From Microvirga terricola (GTDB lineage Bacteria; Pseudomonadota; Alphaproteobacteria; Rhizobiales; Beijerinckiaceae), in assembly GCF_011777495.1 (NCBI RefSeq), contig NZ_JAATJS010000007.1, forward strand, positions 1 through 64,000: 64,000 nucleotides of DNA. The letters run 5' to 3'. Under the pieces are notes generated by a model. That model was given only the letters and a program-made list of their open reading frames with translations. It had not been told where the DNA came from and made no database searches. Position numbers and translations under genes: made by a program. Numbering within the stretch: the stretch's first letter is position 1; every line of letters begins with the position of its first letter. Below are positions 17,330 through 26,428 of this stretch, one piece after another.

Positions 17330-20300
17330 TTAGATCACCATGAAGTCGGCATAGGTCATCTTGAGGTTCTTGTCCAAGGTGGCGAAGTGAACCGCCTTGG
17401 CAGCTCCGTTGCCGTCGGCATCGTAGAAGAGCTTGCCCGTCTTCTTGTCGTAGACGATGTAATCGTTCTTGTCCTTCGCCTCGGTGCCGATAGTGAAGAA
17501 CTTCTTGTCGAGCTTCGCAGGCTTCGCGAACGTGCCCTTGGTGCCGAGCTTCTTGAAGATCGCGTTGTCGAGGAAGATCGTGTCGTCCTTGACGTTGAAG
17601 CCCACGATCTTGTCGACATTGGTCTTGCCGAGCTTGGTGTTGAACACGAACGCGTCCTTGCCCGCGCCACCCTTCAGGGTGTCGTTGCCAAGGCCGCCGT
17701 TCAGCGTGTCGTTGCCAGCGCTGCCATCGAAGCTGTCCTTTCCGGAGCCGCCGACGAGGTAATCATGGTCCTTCGAGCCGACGACGCCCCTCTCTGCGAC
17801 GTCCTTGACGGTGATGGTGAAGTCCCTGTCGAGGAACCCACCCGAGCCGTCCTTCACGCGCACCGTGATCTTGTGCGACTTGGCCTGCTCGTAGTCGAGC
17901 TTAAGGCCGTCATCCACCACGATCTTGGTGCCGTCGAGCTTGAAACGACCGCCGGCAGTGTCGATCAGTTTGAACTCGAGGGTGGCGTTGTCGCCCTCGT
18001 TCGGGTCGGTCGCCGACAGAGTGCCGACCGTCAGGCCGTTGCGGGCCATCTCGGCCACCGACAGATCGCTGAGCTTGAGCTCCGTCGGAGCGCGGTTGGC
18101 AACCGTCGCGTCCACGGTAACGACCTTCTCGACCGCGCTCGCGCCCTGCTCGTCCGTCACCGCGATGGTGAACTCGGTGAGTTCGCTCGCGCCGACGACG
18201 CCGTTCGGACGGTCGTTCGGATCAAACTTGAGCCCCTTGACCGCCTCCGTCACAGCAGCCGCCGTGTCGGTGATGGTGTAAACGCCGGTCGCGGGATCAT
18301 ATTCGCCGCCACCAAGGTTGGTCAGGACGCCGTTCGCCTTGTTGCTAAGCGTGATCTTGACCGTCACTTTCGCGCTGTCGTTATCGGAGATGACGACGTC
18401 GGCGAAGGGCGCGATGGTCGCATTGTCGAGAACGCTGTGAGCCACGGTCGGGACGTTCACAACTGGTGCTTCGTTATCGGCCACAGCGAGGGCGTCGATG
18501 ATCTTGACGACGCCGAAGAACTTCCCGTCCGGCAGCGCATCGCGAGCGGCAAGGAGCTTGGCTGCCAGATCCGCCACGTAGGCGGCATCACCGAGATGTC
18601 CGGCAATGCTCTTGAGAACCGTGGTGTAGGAATCGGCCTGCAGTTCCGCAACGCGCGCGGCAACGGCAGCATTACCGGTCACTGCGCTCCATTCGGTGAT
18701 CAGAGCCTGACGATCCTCGTTGACCACGGCCACATGAGCCGAGATCGCAGCCGCCATCTCTTCAGCCGTCGTCGCAGCATCAATCGCATTGATGAACTGA
18801 TACTTGGCATATTCGACTTCGATCTGATGGTTCAGAGCGGCCTTGAGGTCGGCAACCGTCGTATAATTGCCGAACAGGGTCTTGATCTCCTTCACACCGA
18901 GCGCGATCGCCTGCTGACGACCGGCATTGTCCGGAAGCTCGCGGAAATGCTCCGCATTCACGCCATCGAGAAGGCTCGCTTCGTGAGCATCGATCGCGGC
19001 CAGAATTGCGGTCGCGTCTGCAGCACCGTTGAACTCCGCGAGAAGAGCGGCAGTATCCACAGCCTCGGCCGCAGCGTCCATCGCAGTGACGATCTTGACG
19101 ACGCCGAAGAACTTCTCGCCCGGCTGCTCAACGCGGGCGGCAAGAAGCTTGGCCGCCAGATCCGCCACGAAGCCGGCATCACCGAGACGTCCGGCAATGT
19201 TCTTGAGAACCGTGGTGTAGGAATCGGCCAGCAGCTCCGCAACGCGCGCGGCAACGGCGTCATTACCGGTCACAGCGCTCCATTGTGTGATCAAGGTCTG
19301 ACGATCCGCGTTGACCACGGCTACATGAGCCGAGATCGCAGCCGCCATCTCTTCAGCCGTCGTCGCAGCATCAATCGCGTTGATGAACTGATACTTGGCA
19401 TACTCGACTTCGATCTGATGGTTCAGAGCGACCTTGAGGTCGGCAACCGTCGTATAATCGCCGAACAGGGTCTTGAGCTCCTTCACACCGAGCGCGATCG
19501 CCTGCTGACGACCGGCATTGTCCGGAAGCTCGTGGAAATGCTCCGCATTCACGCCATCGAGAAGGCTCGCTTCGTAAGCATCGATCGCGGTCAGAATTGC
19601 GGTCGCGTCGGCAGCACCGTTGAACGCCGAGAGAAGAGCGGCGGTATCCACAGCCTCGACCGCAGCGTCCATCGCAGTGACGATCTTGACGACGCCGAAG
19701 AACTTCTCGCCCGGCTGTTCAGCACGAGCGGCAAGAAGCTTGGCTGCCACATCCGCCACGTAGGCGGCATCACCGAGATGTCCGGCAAGGCCCTTCAGAA
19801 CCGTGGTGTAGGAATCAGCCTGCAGCTCCGCAACGCGCGCGGCAACGGCGTCATTACCGATCACTGCGCTCCATTCCGTGATCAGAGCCTGGCGATCCGC
19901 GTTGACCACGGCCACATGAGCCGAGATCGCAGCCGCCATCTCTTCAGCCGTCGTCGCAGCGTCAATCGCGTTGATGAACTGATACTTGGCATACTCGACT
20001 TCGATCTGATGGTTCAGAGCCAGCTTGAGGTCCGCAACCGACGTATAACTGCCGAACAGGTTCGCGATCTCCTTCACGCCGAGCGCGATCGCCTGCTGAC
20101 GACCGGCATTGTCCGGAAGCTCGTGGAAATGCGCCGCATTCACGCCATCGAGAAGGCTCGTTTCGTAAGTATCGATCGCGGTCAGAATTGCGGTCGCGTC
20201 GGCAGCATCGTTGAACGCCGCGAGAAGAGCGGCAGCGTCGACCGGATCGTCGGACGGATCGTTGTCGACGGTAATCGTGATGTCCTTCGTGAACGGTGTG

Positions 20301-20893
20301 TTTTCGCCGTCCGAAACCTGGATCTTCAGCGTGTGCGAGGTCGCGAACTCATAGTCGAGCGCGGCCTTCAGAATGACCACACAGGTGCCGTCTTCGTTCT
20401 GTACGACATTGAAGAATTCGTTCGAGATTTCTTCGCCCGCGTCGTCGACGAGCTTGAAGGTGAAGTTGTTGACCGCGGCCGTGTCTGCATCGACCGCCTT
20501 CAGGGACGCAACGACAGTGCCAATGTCCGCATTTTCGACAACCGTGCCCCCGGTGAATTTGATGTCCGTCGGGGCGCTGTCGTTCACGTCGTCAAGCGCG
20601 ATCGTGAACTGCTCCCGCGCGACGATTTCGCCGCCAGCGTCCCGCACGATGATCTTGGCAACGAGATCGCCCGGGTTCTCGTAATCGAAGGCGCCCGGGT
20701 TCTTCACGAAAAGGTTGTTGGTTTCCGGATCGATATCGAAAACTTCCGACCCGCCATCGAGCTCGAAAGTGTAGGTGCCCACATCGTAGCTGAGCGTGCC
20801 GATCACGTCGCCGGCATGGGGATTTTCGGCGATATTGACCTTGGAAAGCTCCAGCGTTCCGCCGGCGAGGAAAGTTGAACTTAAAGTCGTCAT
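17330..20893 (-). CDS. large RTX/cadherin-like exoprotein with three 197-residue repeats
   Basis: A 1187-residue predicted exported protein, probably an adhesin or surface protein. Residues about 10-215 hold two cadherin-like (dystroglycan-type) units with typical ALDYE and DxNDxAPT motifs. Residues 218-808 are three tandem 197-residue repeats rich in alanine and predicted to be helical, with marks such as ELPDNAGRQQAIALGVKE, EVEYAKYQFINAIDAATT and KFFGVVKI; I know no family for them. Residues about 810-1045 hold further VCBS/cadherin-like units. A short RTX block (GGSGKDSFDGSAGNDTLNGG) and the conserved alphaproteobacterial RTX C-terminus ending in NLKMTYADFMVI follow. There is no signal peptide, in keeping with type I secretion. 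The ATG at 20893 has AAGGGGG 7-8 bases upstream. Confidence 0.85.
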   Translation of the reverse strand: MTTLSSTFLAGGTLELSKVNIAENPHAGDVIGTLSYDVGTYTFELDGGSEVFDIDPETNNLFVKNPGAFDYENPGDLVAKIIVRDAGGEIVAREQFTIALDDVNDSAPTDIKFTGGTVVENADIGTVVASLKAVDADTAAVNNFTFKLVDDAGEEISNEFFNVVQNEDGTCVVILKAALDYEFATSHTLKIQVSDGENTPFTKDITITVDNDPSDDPVDAAALLAAFNDAADATAILTAIDTYETSLLDGVNAAHFHELPDNAGRQQAIALGVKEIANLFGSYTSVADLKLALNHQIEVEYAKYQFINAIDAATTAEEMAAAISAHVAVVNADRQALITEWSAVIGNDAVAARVAELQADSYTTVLKGLAGHLGDAAYVADVAAKLLAARAEQPGEKFFGVVKIVTAMDAAVEAVDTAALLSAFNGAADATAILTAIDAYEASLLDGVNAEHFHELPDNAGRQQAIALGVKELKTLFGDYTTVADLKVALNHQIEVEYAKYQFINAIDAATTAEEMAAAISAHVAVVNADRQTLITQWSAVTGNDAVAARVAELLADSYTTVLKNIAGRLGDAGFVADLAAKLLAARVEQPGEKFFGVVKIVTAMDAAAEAVDTAALLAEFNGAADATAILAAIDAHEASLLDGVNAEHFRELPDNAGRQQAIALGVKEIKTLFGNYTTVADLKAALNHQIEVEYAKYQFINAIDAATTAEEMAAAISAHVAVVNEDRQALITEWSAVTGNAAVAARVAELQADSYTTVLKSIAGHLGDAAYVADLAAKLLAARDALPDGKFFGVVKIIDALAVADNEAPVVNVPTVAHSVLDNATIAPFADVVISDNDSAKVTVKITLSNKANGVLTNLGGGEYDPATGVYTITDTAAAVTEAVKGLKFDPNDRPNGVVGASELTEFTIAVTDEQGASAVEKVVTVDATVANRAPTELKLSDLSVAEMARNGLTVGTLSATDPNEGDNATLEFKLIDTAGGRFKLDGTKIVVDDGLKLDYEQAKSHKITVRVKDGSGGFLDRDFTITVKDVAERGVVGSKDHDYLVGGSGKDSFDGSAGNDTLNGGLGNDTLKGGAGKDAFVFNTKLGKTNVDKIVGFNVKDDTIFLDNAIFKKLGTKGTFAKPAKLDKKFFTIGTEAKDKNDYIVYDKKTGKLFYDADGNGAAKAVHFATLDKNLKMTYADFMVI
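18470..19060 (-). repeat. 591-bp coding repeat, copy 3
   Basis: Third (C-terminal) copy of the in-frame 591-bp unit in the RTX gene. It is highly similar to the other two copies, but its end diverges to ARDALPDGKFFGVVKIIDAL before the cadherin-like part. Confidence 0.85.
19061..19651 (-). repeat. 591-bp coding repeat, copy 2
   Basis: Middle copy. Matching landmarks (for example CTTGACGACGCCGAAGAACTT) recur at 18503, 19094 and 19685, exactly 591 bases apart, which sets the unit length at 197 codons. Confidence 0.88.
19652..20242 (-). repeat. 591-bp coding repeat, copy 1
   Basis: First (N-terminal) copy, starting at VDAAALLAAFN. It carries the largest number of private differences (for example NLFGSYTSVADLKLALN), so copies 2 and 3 may be the more recent duplicates or may have been homogenised. 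Confidence 0.85.
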
Positions 20894-21408
20894 GAGAGTG
20901 CCCCCTTGAAGCGTCTTCCCTAGAAAGGAGCGGATCATATATCGTTATGGGAACATTATTTCAACCTAAACCTTCAACCGCTGGCAGAAGAGCAACCCTT
21001 TGAATGGGAATATCTTTTCAGCATGGCGCAATAAATTAAACTTACGGTTGCGCATTCTCTGGAACTTCTGGCCTGCGCTCGCAAGGGCCGCCGCCCGAGG
21101 CGATGGTATGCTATTCTATTAGCCTGGACCGCCCACGCTTTACCTCCCTCTCACGCCATAAGCTCAGAGATCGCGAGCCAGCGGGAATTTTCCGCAACGA
21201 CAAGGACAGGAACGGTCGTCTCGCGACACGCGAAAAGCTGCACCGCCCCATGCCTCTTGGTTGGCCGACATGACGGAAAATTGATCTCCCCGCATGACCG
21301 CGCAAACCTCGATCCGTGCCGATTTGGCGGCTGCCCACGAGAACGAGCCGTGCTAACCTCGCTCGCCGGGCGTTATGTAGGAAAGGCCGTGCAGCCGGAG
21401 ACCGTGGC
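20894..21408. other. intergenic region between divergent RTX and DUF4175 genes
   Basis: The part next to the RTX start (20935-21060) is noticeably A/T-rich and should hold its promoter. The rest (21100-21408) is G/C-rich, with no ORF that I consider real. Two transcription units start outward from here. Confidence 0.5.
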
Positions 21409-23928
21409 ATGAGCGAAGGCCCACAGCCGAAATCGACGCAGACGCCCTTGAACCGGCAGTTCGAGCAATTCGTCGCGCGGGCGGGCCGGTTCCTGTGGTG
21501 GGAGCGTGCGTGGCCGCGGATTTGGCTACCGCTTTTTGTCCTCTCCCTCTTCCTGACAGTTTCCTGGCTCGGCCTCTGGCTCGATCTGCCTCCCTTCTGG
21601 CGGATCGTGGGTCTTGGCCTGTTCGCGGCCGCTGCCCTTTTCTCGGTCTGGCCGCTGCTTCGGTTGCGCTGGCCGAGCCGATTGAACGCGCTCGACCGCC
21701 TCGACCGCGACACCGGCCTCAAGGATGCGCCCGCGCGCGCCTTGGACGACACGTTGGCCTCAGGCACCGACGATCCCGGCACCCAGGCCCTCTGGGCCCT
21801 CCATCGCAAACGCGCCGAGGAAGCGGTTGCGCGGATGCGCGTGGCACCTCCCCGGCCCGACATGCCCAAACGCGACCGCTATGCGCTGCGCGCGATGGGG
21901 GTTCTGGCGCTTGTCGCCAGTGCATTCGTTGCGGGGCCGGAAATGGGCTCACGGATCGGCGCGGCTTTCGACTGGCATGCGCCCAAAGCCGCCGCTCCGG
22001 CCTTTCGCATCGACGGCTGGATCGACCCGCCGCGCTATACCCGAACCCCGCCCGTCATGATCGACCTTGCCAAGGACCAGCACCTGCGGGCGCCGGTCCA
22101 TTCGACAGTGGTCGTTCGCATCGCGGGCGACGGGAAAGCCGAGATTGTCCCCACCGCCGGGCTGATGCCCCTGCCGCCTCACGGCACTCAGCGGGCGGGT
22201 CTTCGCGAGGAGCGCTTCACTCTTGAGAACAATGCCGAGGTTGCTGTCCGGACAGGCTCCCGAAGCGTCCGGCTGACACTCGAGTCGATACCCGACAAGC
22301 CGCCCGAAATCGCGTTCACCGCGCCGCCCGAGGTCAACGCCCGCGGCACCTTCACCCTGCTTTACAAGGGCAAGGACGATTACGGCATCGTCTCCGTGGA
22401 AGGCCTGGTGGAGAGACCCGAGGGCGCCAGGGGGCGGTCTCTGGTGGCGCCGCCCCGTCTCGATCTGGCTCTCCCCGGCCACGAGGAAAACGCTCCCGAA
22501 ACCCGCTCTCAGGTCGATCTGACCAATCACTCATGGGCAGGAGCCAAGGTCACGATCAAGCTCAAAGCCAAGGACGAAGCCGCCCAGGAGGGCACGAGCG
22601 AGGCCATCACCTTCACGCTGCCGCAGCGCCCGTTCACGGATCCTCTCGCCAAGGCCCTGGTCGAACAGCGGCGCCATCTGGTCATGGTGCCCGATGATCG
22701 CAAGCGGGTGCAGACGGCGCTCGATGCGCTGCTCATCGCGCCCGACACCTTCACTCCGCAATGGGGCGTGTATATGGGCCTGCGCGTTGGGGCGAGCCGC
22801 TTGCGGCGGGCACACACGGATCAGGATCTTCTCGATGTGGCCGACTGGCTCTGGACCATGGCGGTCCAGATCGAGGATGGGAACCTGTCGGATGCGGAGC
22901 GTGAGTTGCGCGCGGCGCAGGAACGCTTGCGCGAAGCCATGGAACGCGGCGCGCCGAACGAAGAGATCAAGCGCCTCACCGACGAACTGCGCCAAGCCAT
23001 GGACAAGTTCCTCCGCGAATTCGCCCAGCGCATGCAACAGAACCCGCAAACCCGCGACCCGAACCAGCGCGGACCCGAGCGCGTGATTTCACAGGACGAT
23101 CTCAACCGCATGCTGCGGCAGATGGAAGACGCGATGCGCCGCGGTGACATGGCCGAGGCCCAGCGGCTCCTCGAGCAGTTGCGCAATATTCTCGATAACC
23201 TTCAAACCGCCCAGCCCAACAGCCGCATGACCGATCCTCTCGGCCGCGAGATGAACCAGGCCATGCGGGATCTGGAGAACATGGCGCGCGAGCAGCAGAA
23301 CCTGCGCGACGACACCTTCCGCCAGGGCCAGAACAAACGCATGCAGCAGGGCGAGCGCAATCGCATGCGGCAGAGGCCGCGCCCGGACAGCGAGGAACAG
23401 GACCAGGCCGAGAGCGGCCAGGATGGGCAGCAGAGCCAGGACAGCCAGGCCCTCAGCCAGCGACAGCAGGCGCTGAGGGACGCTCTCGGGGAATTGCAGC
23501 GGCGGATGCAGGGCCTCGGCATGCAGAACGAACAGGGCCTCTCGGACGCCGATCAGGCTATGCGCGAGGCCGAGAACGCTCTCGGCCAGGGGCAGGACAG
23601 TCCGGCGGTCGACGCCCAGGGACGCGCCCTGGACGCGCTGCGGCGCGGGATGCAAGGCATGGCGCAGCAGATGCAACAGATGCAGCAGGGCGAGGGCGAT
23701 CAGCCGGGCGTAGGCCAAGGCGGCGAGCAGACCACGCAACGGGATGCGGACCCGCTAGGACGCCCCTTGCGCGATAGAGGCATGTCTGACGGCTCTGTCG
23801 TCGTGCCAGGGCCCGACGCCGCCGCCCGGGCACGGCAAATCTTGGACGAATTGCGTCGGAAACTGGGCGATCCCAACCGGCCCCAGGAAGAGCTCGACTA
23901 TTTCGACCGGCTTCTTCGTCGCAATTAA
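21409..23928 (+). CDS. DUF4175 / TIGR02302 family membrane protein
   Basis: An 839-residue protein of the alphaproteobacterial TIGR02302 family. Two hydrophobic segments lie at about 38-82 and a third near 160-180. A beta-rich region follows (PAFRIDGWIDPPRYTRTPPV, DKPPEIAFTAPPEV). The last ~330 residues are a long coiled coil, very rich in glutamine and methionine (QQMQQMQQGEGDQ). The function is not known; the layout suggests an envelope scaffold. It normally follows lysA directly, whereas here 4.4 kb with an RTX gene lies between. I chose the ATG at 21409 because GGAGA lies 8 bases upstream; the frame is open to 21316. Confidence 0.88.
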   Translation: MSEGPQPKSTQTPLNRQFEQFVARAGRFLWWERAWPRIWLPLFVLSLFLTVSWLGLWLDLPPFWRIVGLGLFAAAALFSVWPLLRLRWPSRLNALDRLDRDTGLKDAPARALDDTLASGTDDPGTQALWALHRKRAEEAVARMRVAPPRPDMPKRDRYALRAMGVLALVASAFVAGPEMGSRIGAAFDWHAPKAAAPAFRIDGWIDPPRYTRTPPVMIDLAKDQHLRAPVHSTVVVRIAGDGKAEIVPTAGLMPLPPHGTQRAGLREERFTLENNAEVAVRTGSRSVRLTLESIPDKPPEIAFTAPPEVNARGTFTLLYKGKDDYGIVSVEGLVERPEGARGRSLVAPPRLDLALPGHEENAPETRSQVDLTNHSWAGAKVTIKLKAKDEAAQEGTSEAITFTLPQRPFTDPLAKALVEQRRHLVMVPDDRKRVQTALDALLIAPDTFTPQWGVYMGLRVGASRLRRAHTDQDLLDVADWLWTMAVQIEDGNLSDAERELRAAQERLREAMERGAPNEEIKRLTDELRQAMDKFLREFAQRMQQNPQTRDPNQRGPERVISQDDLNRMLRQMEDAMRRGDMAEAQRLLEQLRNILDNLQTAQPNSRMTDPLGREMNQAMRDLENMAREQQNLRDDTFRQGQNKRMQQGERNRMRQRPRPDSEEQDQAESGQDGQQSQDSQALSQRQQALRDALGELQRRMQGLGMQNEQGLSDADQAMREAENALGQGQDSPAVDAQGRALDALRRGMQGMAQQMQQMQQGEGDQPGVGQGGEQTTQRDADPLGRPLRDRGMSDGSVVVPGPDAAARARQILDELRRKLGDPNRPQEELDYFDRLLRRN

Positions 23929-24017
23929 ATCAAGGTTAATGAGCCTGCTAACGGATCGGCCCTTGCCTCGCCGCCGGGTTCGGGCCACGGTCCGCCGACT
24001 TTTGCGATGGAATCAGG

Positions 24018-24209
24018 ATGAATAGCTTCGTCGATCTGCTCGTGCCCGTAGCCGTTGTAGCCGTGGCCTTTGTGCTACTTCTCGGCCTTATCAACATGTT
24101 ACGTGGCGGAAGCCCGAATCGGTCTCAGCAGCTCATGCGCCTGCGCATCCTGCTGCAATTGCTCGCCATTATCATCATCATGGGCGTTATATGGTGGAGA
24201 GCGGCCTAG
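24018..24209 (+). CDS. HIG1-domain twin-transmembrane protein
   Basis: A 63-residue protein with two membrane helices (about 5-27 and 43-61) joined by a basic loop, NRSQQLMRLRILLQ. The loop matches the Q-x3-[M/R]-R-R-x3-Q core of the HIG1 domain. Mitochondrial HIG1 proteins (Rcf1/2) bind respiratory supercomplexes, and alphaproteobacterial members are thought to act likewise on cytochrome oxidase. The gene sits 89 bases after DUF4175 on the same strand. Confidence 0.82.
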   Translation: MNSFVDLLVPVAVVAVAFVLLLGLINMLRGGSPNRSQQLMRLRILLQLLAIIIIMGVIWWRAA

Positions 24210-24220
24210 CTTCCGCCGTG

Positions 24221-24249
24221 TTGACACTTTTTCGCCATTGTTCTTTTTA
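24221..24249 (+). promoter_or_regulatory. possible promoter of the PagL-type gene
   Basis: TTGACA at 24221-24226, a 17-base spacer, and TTTTTA at 24244-24249, 61 bases ahead of the start codon. The -10 is a poor match, so this is tentative. Confidence 0.3.
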
Positions 24250-24309
24250 AGAGACTGTTAGGCATAGTCGGAGAAAGTACCTCCGACGAACTAACTCTTA
24301 ACCCCTTCG

Positions 24310-24903
24310 ATGGATCGCTTGATGCGTGTCGGCAAAGCCATTGGCCTGAGCGTTCTGATTGCCTCATTGGGGGCCGCAGGAGCGTTTGCCGCCGAGGTTA
24401 AGAAGCCGGCCCTCACGCAGCCCAGTCTCCTGTCCGAATTCCGGTTCGGGTTTTCCGCGCAGGACCCCTGGGGGGCGGAAGGCAGAGACGGCTCGGCCAA
24501 TTTGACCGGCGAAATCCTTTTCGCGAAGCCGTTTACGCCGTCGGACCTCTTCACAAGCTACTTCATTCCGCGTCCCCATATCGGCGGCAGCGTGAACTTC
24601 GACGGTCGAACCAGCTTTGCCTATGCGGGCCTGTCCTGGACCGTGGATCTGACGCCGCAGCTCTTCGTCGAAGGCAGTTTCGGTGGCGCGGTCCACAACG
24701 GCAGCCGGAATCATGTTTCCACGCCGGCGGATCTGCAGCCCTTGGGGTGCTCGCCCCTGTTCCGTGAAGCGGGCTCGGTCGGCGTGCGTCTCGCAGCCAA
24801 CTGGAGCGTGGTGGCCACCATCGAACATCTCTCGAATGCCGGCTCCTGCTCGGAAAATCGGGGCTTGACGAATGTGGGCGCGCGGGTTGGCTATTCGTTC
24901 TAA
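24310..24903 (+). CDS. acyloxyacyl hydrolase (lipid A 3-O-deacylase, PagL type)
   Basis: A 197-residue outer-membrane beta-barrel with a signal peptide (hydrophobic 10-27, AFA-A cleavage near 27). The catalytic EHLSNA is at 172-177, giving Glu172/His173/Ser175 as the PagL triad, followed by the conserved asparagine/glycine (NRGLTNVG). It ends in an aromatic residue (GYSF), the barrel assembly signal. It removes the 3-O-acyl chain of lipid A and so alters LPS in the outer membrane. The start could also be the ATG four codons in, which would not affect the signal peptide. Confidence 0.86.
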   Translation: MDRLMRVGKAIGLSVLIASLGAAGAFAAEVKKPALTQPSLLSEFRFGFSAQDPWGAEGRDGSANLTGEILFAKPFTPSDLFTSYFIPRPHIGGSVNFDGRTSFAYAGLSWTVDLTPQLFVEGSFGGAVHNGSRNHVSTPADLQPLGCSPLFREAGSVGVRLAANWSVVATIEHLSNAGSCSENRGLTNVGARVGYSF

Positions 24904-24929
24904 ACGAACTCCAACCTTTTGAGCATCCG

Positions 24930-25505
24930 ATGGTCGTTCTCAACCGCATCTACACACGCACAGGCGACAAAGGCACGACCGCGCTCGCGGCCGGTGGCCG
25001 TCGCCCGAAAAACGATCTGCGCATCGAGGCCTTCGGCACCGTCGATGAAACGAATGCCTGTCTCGGTCTCGTCCGACTCCACACGGCCGGCCACGAAATC
25101 GATCCGATGCTTGCACGCATCCAGAACGACCTGTTCGACTTAGGCTCGGACCTAGCGACGGTCGAGACCGGCAAACCGCTGCCTTACGAACCTCTGCGAA
25201 TCTCGAAGGAACAGGTCGAGCGTCTGGAGCAGGAAATCGACCAGTTGAACGCCCACCTTTCACCGCTGCGCTCCTTCGTATTGCCCGGCGGAACGGCGGC
25301 CGCAGCAGCGCTTCATCTGGCGCGGACCGTCTGCCGCCGCGCCGAGCGGTGCGTGGTCAGTTTGATGGAGAAGCCGGAGGAAAAGGTCTCTGCGGAGGCA
25401 TTGAAATACCTCAACCGGCTGTCCGACTTTCTGTTCGTCGCCTCGCGTTACATCAACGACAAGGGCGCGCTGGACGTCCTCTGGGTCCCCGGCCAAAACC
25501 GCTAG
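24930..25505 (+). CDS. PduO-type ATP:cob(I)alamin adenosyltransferase
   Basis: A 191-residue enzyme that transfers the adenosyl group of ATP to cob(I)alamin to make coenzyme B12, for example for methylmalonyl-CoA mutase. The family marks are the ATP loop RIYTRTGDKGTT at 6-17, EAFGTVDETNACLG, and the C-terminal signature ARTVCRRAER with SDFLFVASRYIN. The length is typical of the trimeric MMAB/PduO family. It starts 26 bases after the deacylase gene. Confidence 0.93.
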   Translation: MVVLNRIYTRTGDKGTTALAAGGRRPKNDLRIEAFGTVDETNACLGLVRLHTAGHEIDPMLARIQNDLFDLGSDLATVETGKPLPYEPLRISKEQVERLEQEIDQLNAHLSPLRSFVLPGGTAAAAALHLARTVCRRAERCVVSLMEKPEEKVSAEALKYLNRLSDFLFVASRYINDKGALDVLWVPGQNR

Positions 25506-25619
25506 CGCCCGTTCGACCGGGATGATAACGATCCGGTCGAAAGATCACGCCTCACCTCGACCTTTTGAGGCGTGGCCAGCCGGGCAATCCGCAGCGATCA
25601 CGCTCAAGAGGAGCGGACG

Positions 25620-26327
25620 ATGTTTCTTCCGCTTCACGACGGCGTCCCTCTTCGAAACATGAAGACACCGATCATGACGCGATCGCTGATCGCGGCCTGC
25701 ATCGTCGTCTATCTCCTGACCTTCTATGAACCCTTGGGGGGCGACGCGCTGGTGGCGGGCTTAGGCCTGATCCCATCCGTGCTTTTCGGCACGGAAAGCC
25801 TTCCCGATGGCTATCCTTTCGTGCCCGTGGCGCTGACGCTTGCCACCAGCATGTTCCTGCACGTGTCGTTCCTCCACCTTGCCGGCAACCTGCTGTTTCT
25901 TTGGGTTTTCGGAGACAACGTGGAAGACGCGATGGGGCACGTGCGCTTCCTGGTCTTTTTCCTGTTGAGCGGCAGCATCGCCAGCCTGACCCATGCACTT
26001 GCCCTCCCGACTTCAGACCGACCATTGATCGGCGCATCGGGCGGGGTTGCCGGTGTAGTCGCGGCCTATCTCATTCTTTATCCCCGTGTCCGCATCTGGT
26101 GCCTTTTCCTGCAAGGGATTCCCTTGCGTCTGCCAGCTTACTGGGCCATCGGATTCTGGTTTGCCCTGCAAATCGTGGCAGCCTTCTTCGGCAGCGACGA
26201 CGGTGTTGCCTGGTATGCGCATCTCGGCGGTTTCATCACGGGCGCTATTCTTATCCCCTTCATGCGTCTTCACCCCGATCCCATTCGGGCGCGCATCGAG
26301 GCGCAGGAACTGCAGGCGCCGCGTTGA
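25620..26327 (+). CDS. rhomboid family intramembrane serine protease
   Basis: A 235-residue protein with about six membrane helices. The catalytic dyad is visible: Ser140 in GASGGVAG and His201 in WYAHLGGF, along with HVSFLHLAGN as the conserved HxxxN loop. Rhomboids cut within or next to membrane helices; the substrate is unknown. I chose the ATG at 25620 because AGGAGCGG precedes it by a few bases; the frame is open to 25572. Confidence 0.92.
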   Translation: MFLPLHDGVPLRNMKTPIMTRSLIAACIVVYLLTFYEPLGGDALVAGLGLIPSVLFGTESLPDGYPFVPVALTLATSMFLHVSFLHLAGNLLFLWVFGDNVEDAMGHVRFLVFFLLSGSIASLTHALALPTSDRPLIGASGGVAGVVAAYLILYPRVRIWCLFLQGIPLRLPAYWAIGFWFALQIVAAFFGSDDGVAWYAHLGGFITGAILIPFMRLHPDPIRARIEAQELQAPR

Positions 26328-26428
26328 CAATCGAAAACCGACCGCTACGGTCCCTCTCATCTTTTTCCTGCCTGTCCGGAAGCAGGCCACGCCGCCTCCG
26401 GATCTGACCTTTCGATAGGAACAGACAA

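Noticed and set aside
18470-20242. Regular repeats considered as a CRISPR array or transposon
   Set aside because: The units are 591 bp, contiguous, in frame and coding. There are no spacers, terminal inverted repeats or transposase.
17321-20878. A rightward open frame of almost 1200 codons across the RTX gene
   Set aside because: It is antisense to the RTX gene, has no domain or sensible composition, and is a by-product of high G/C codon use. The leftward protein has recognisable cadherin and RTX motifs.
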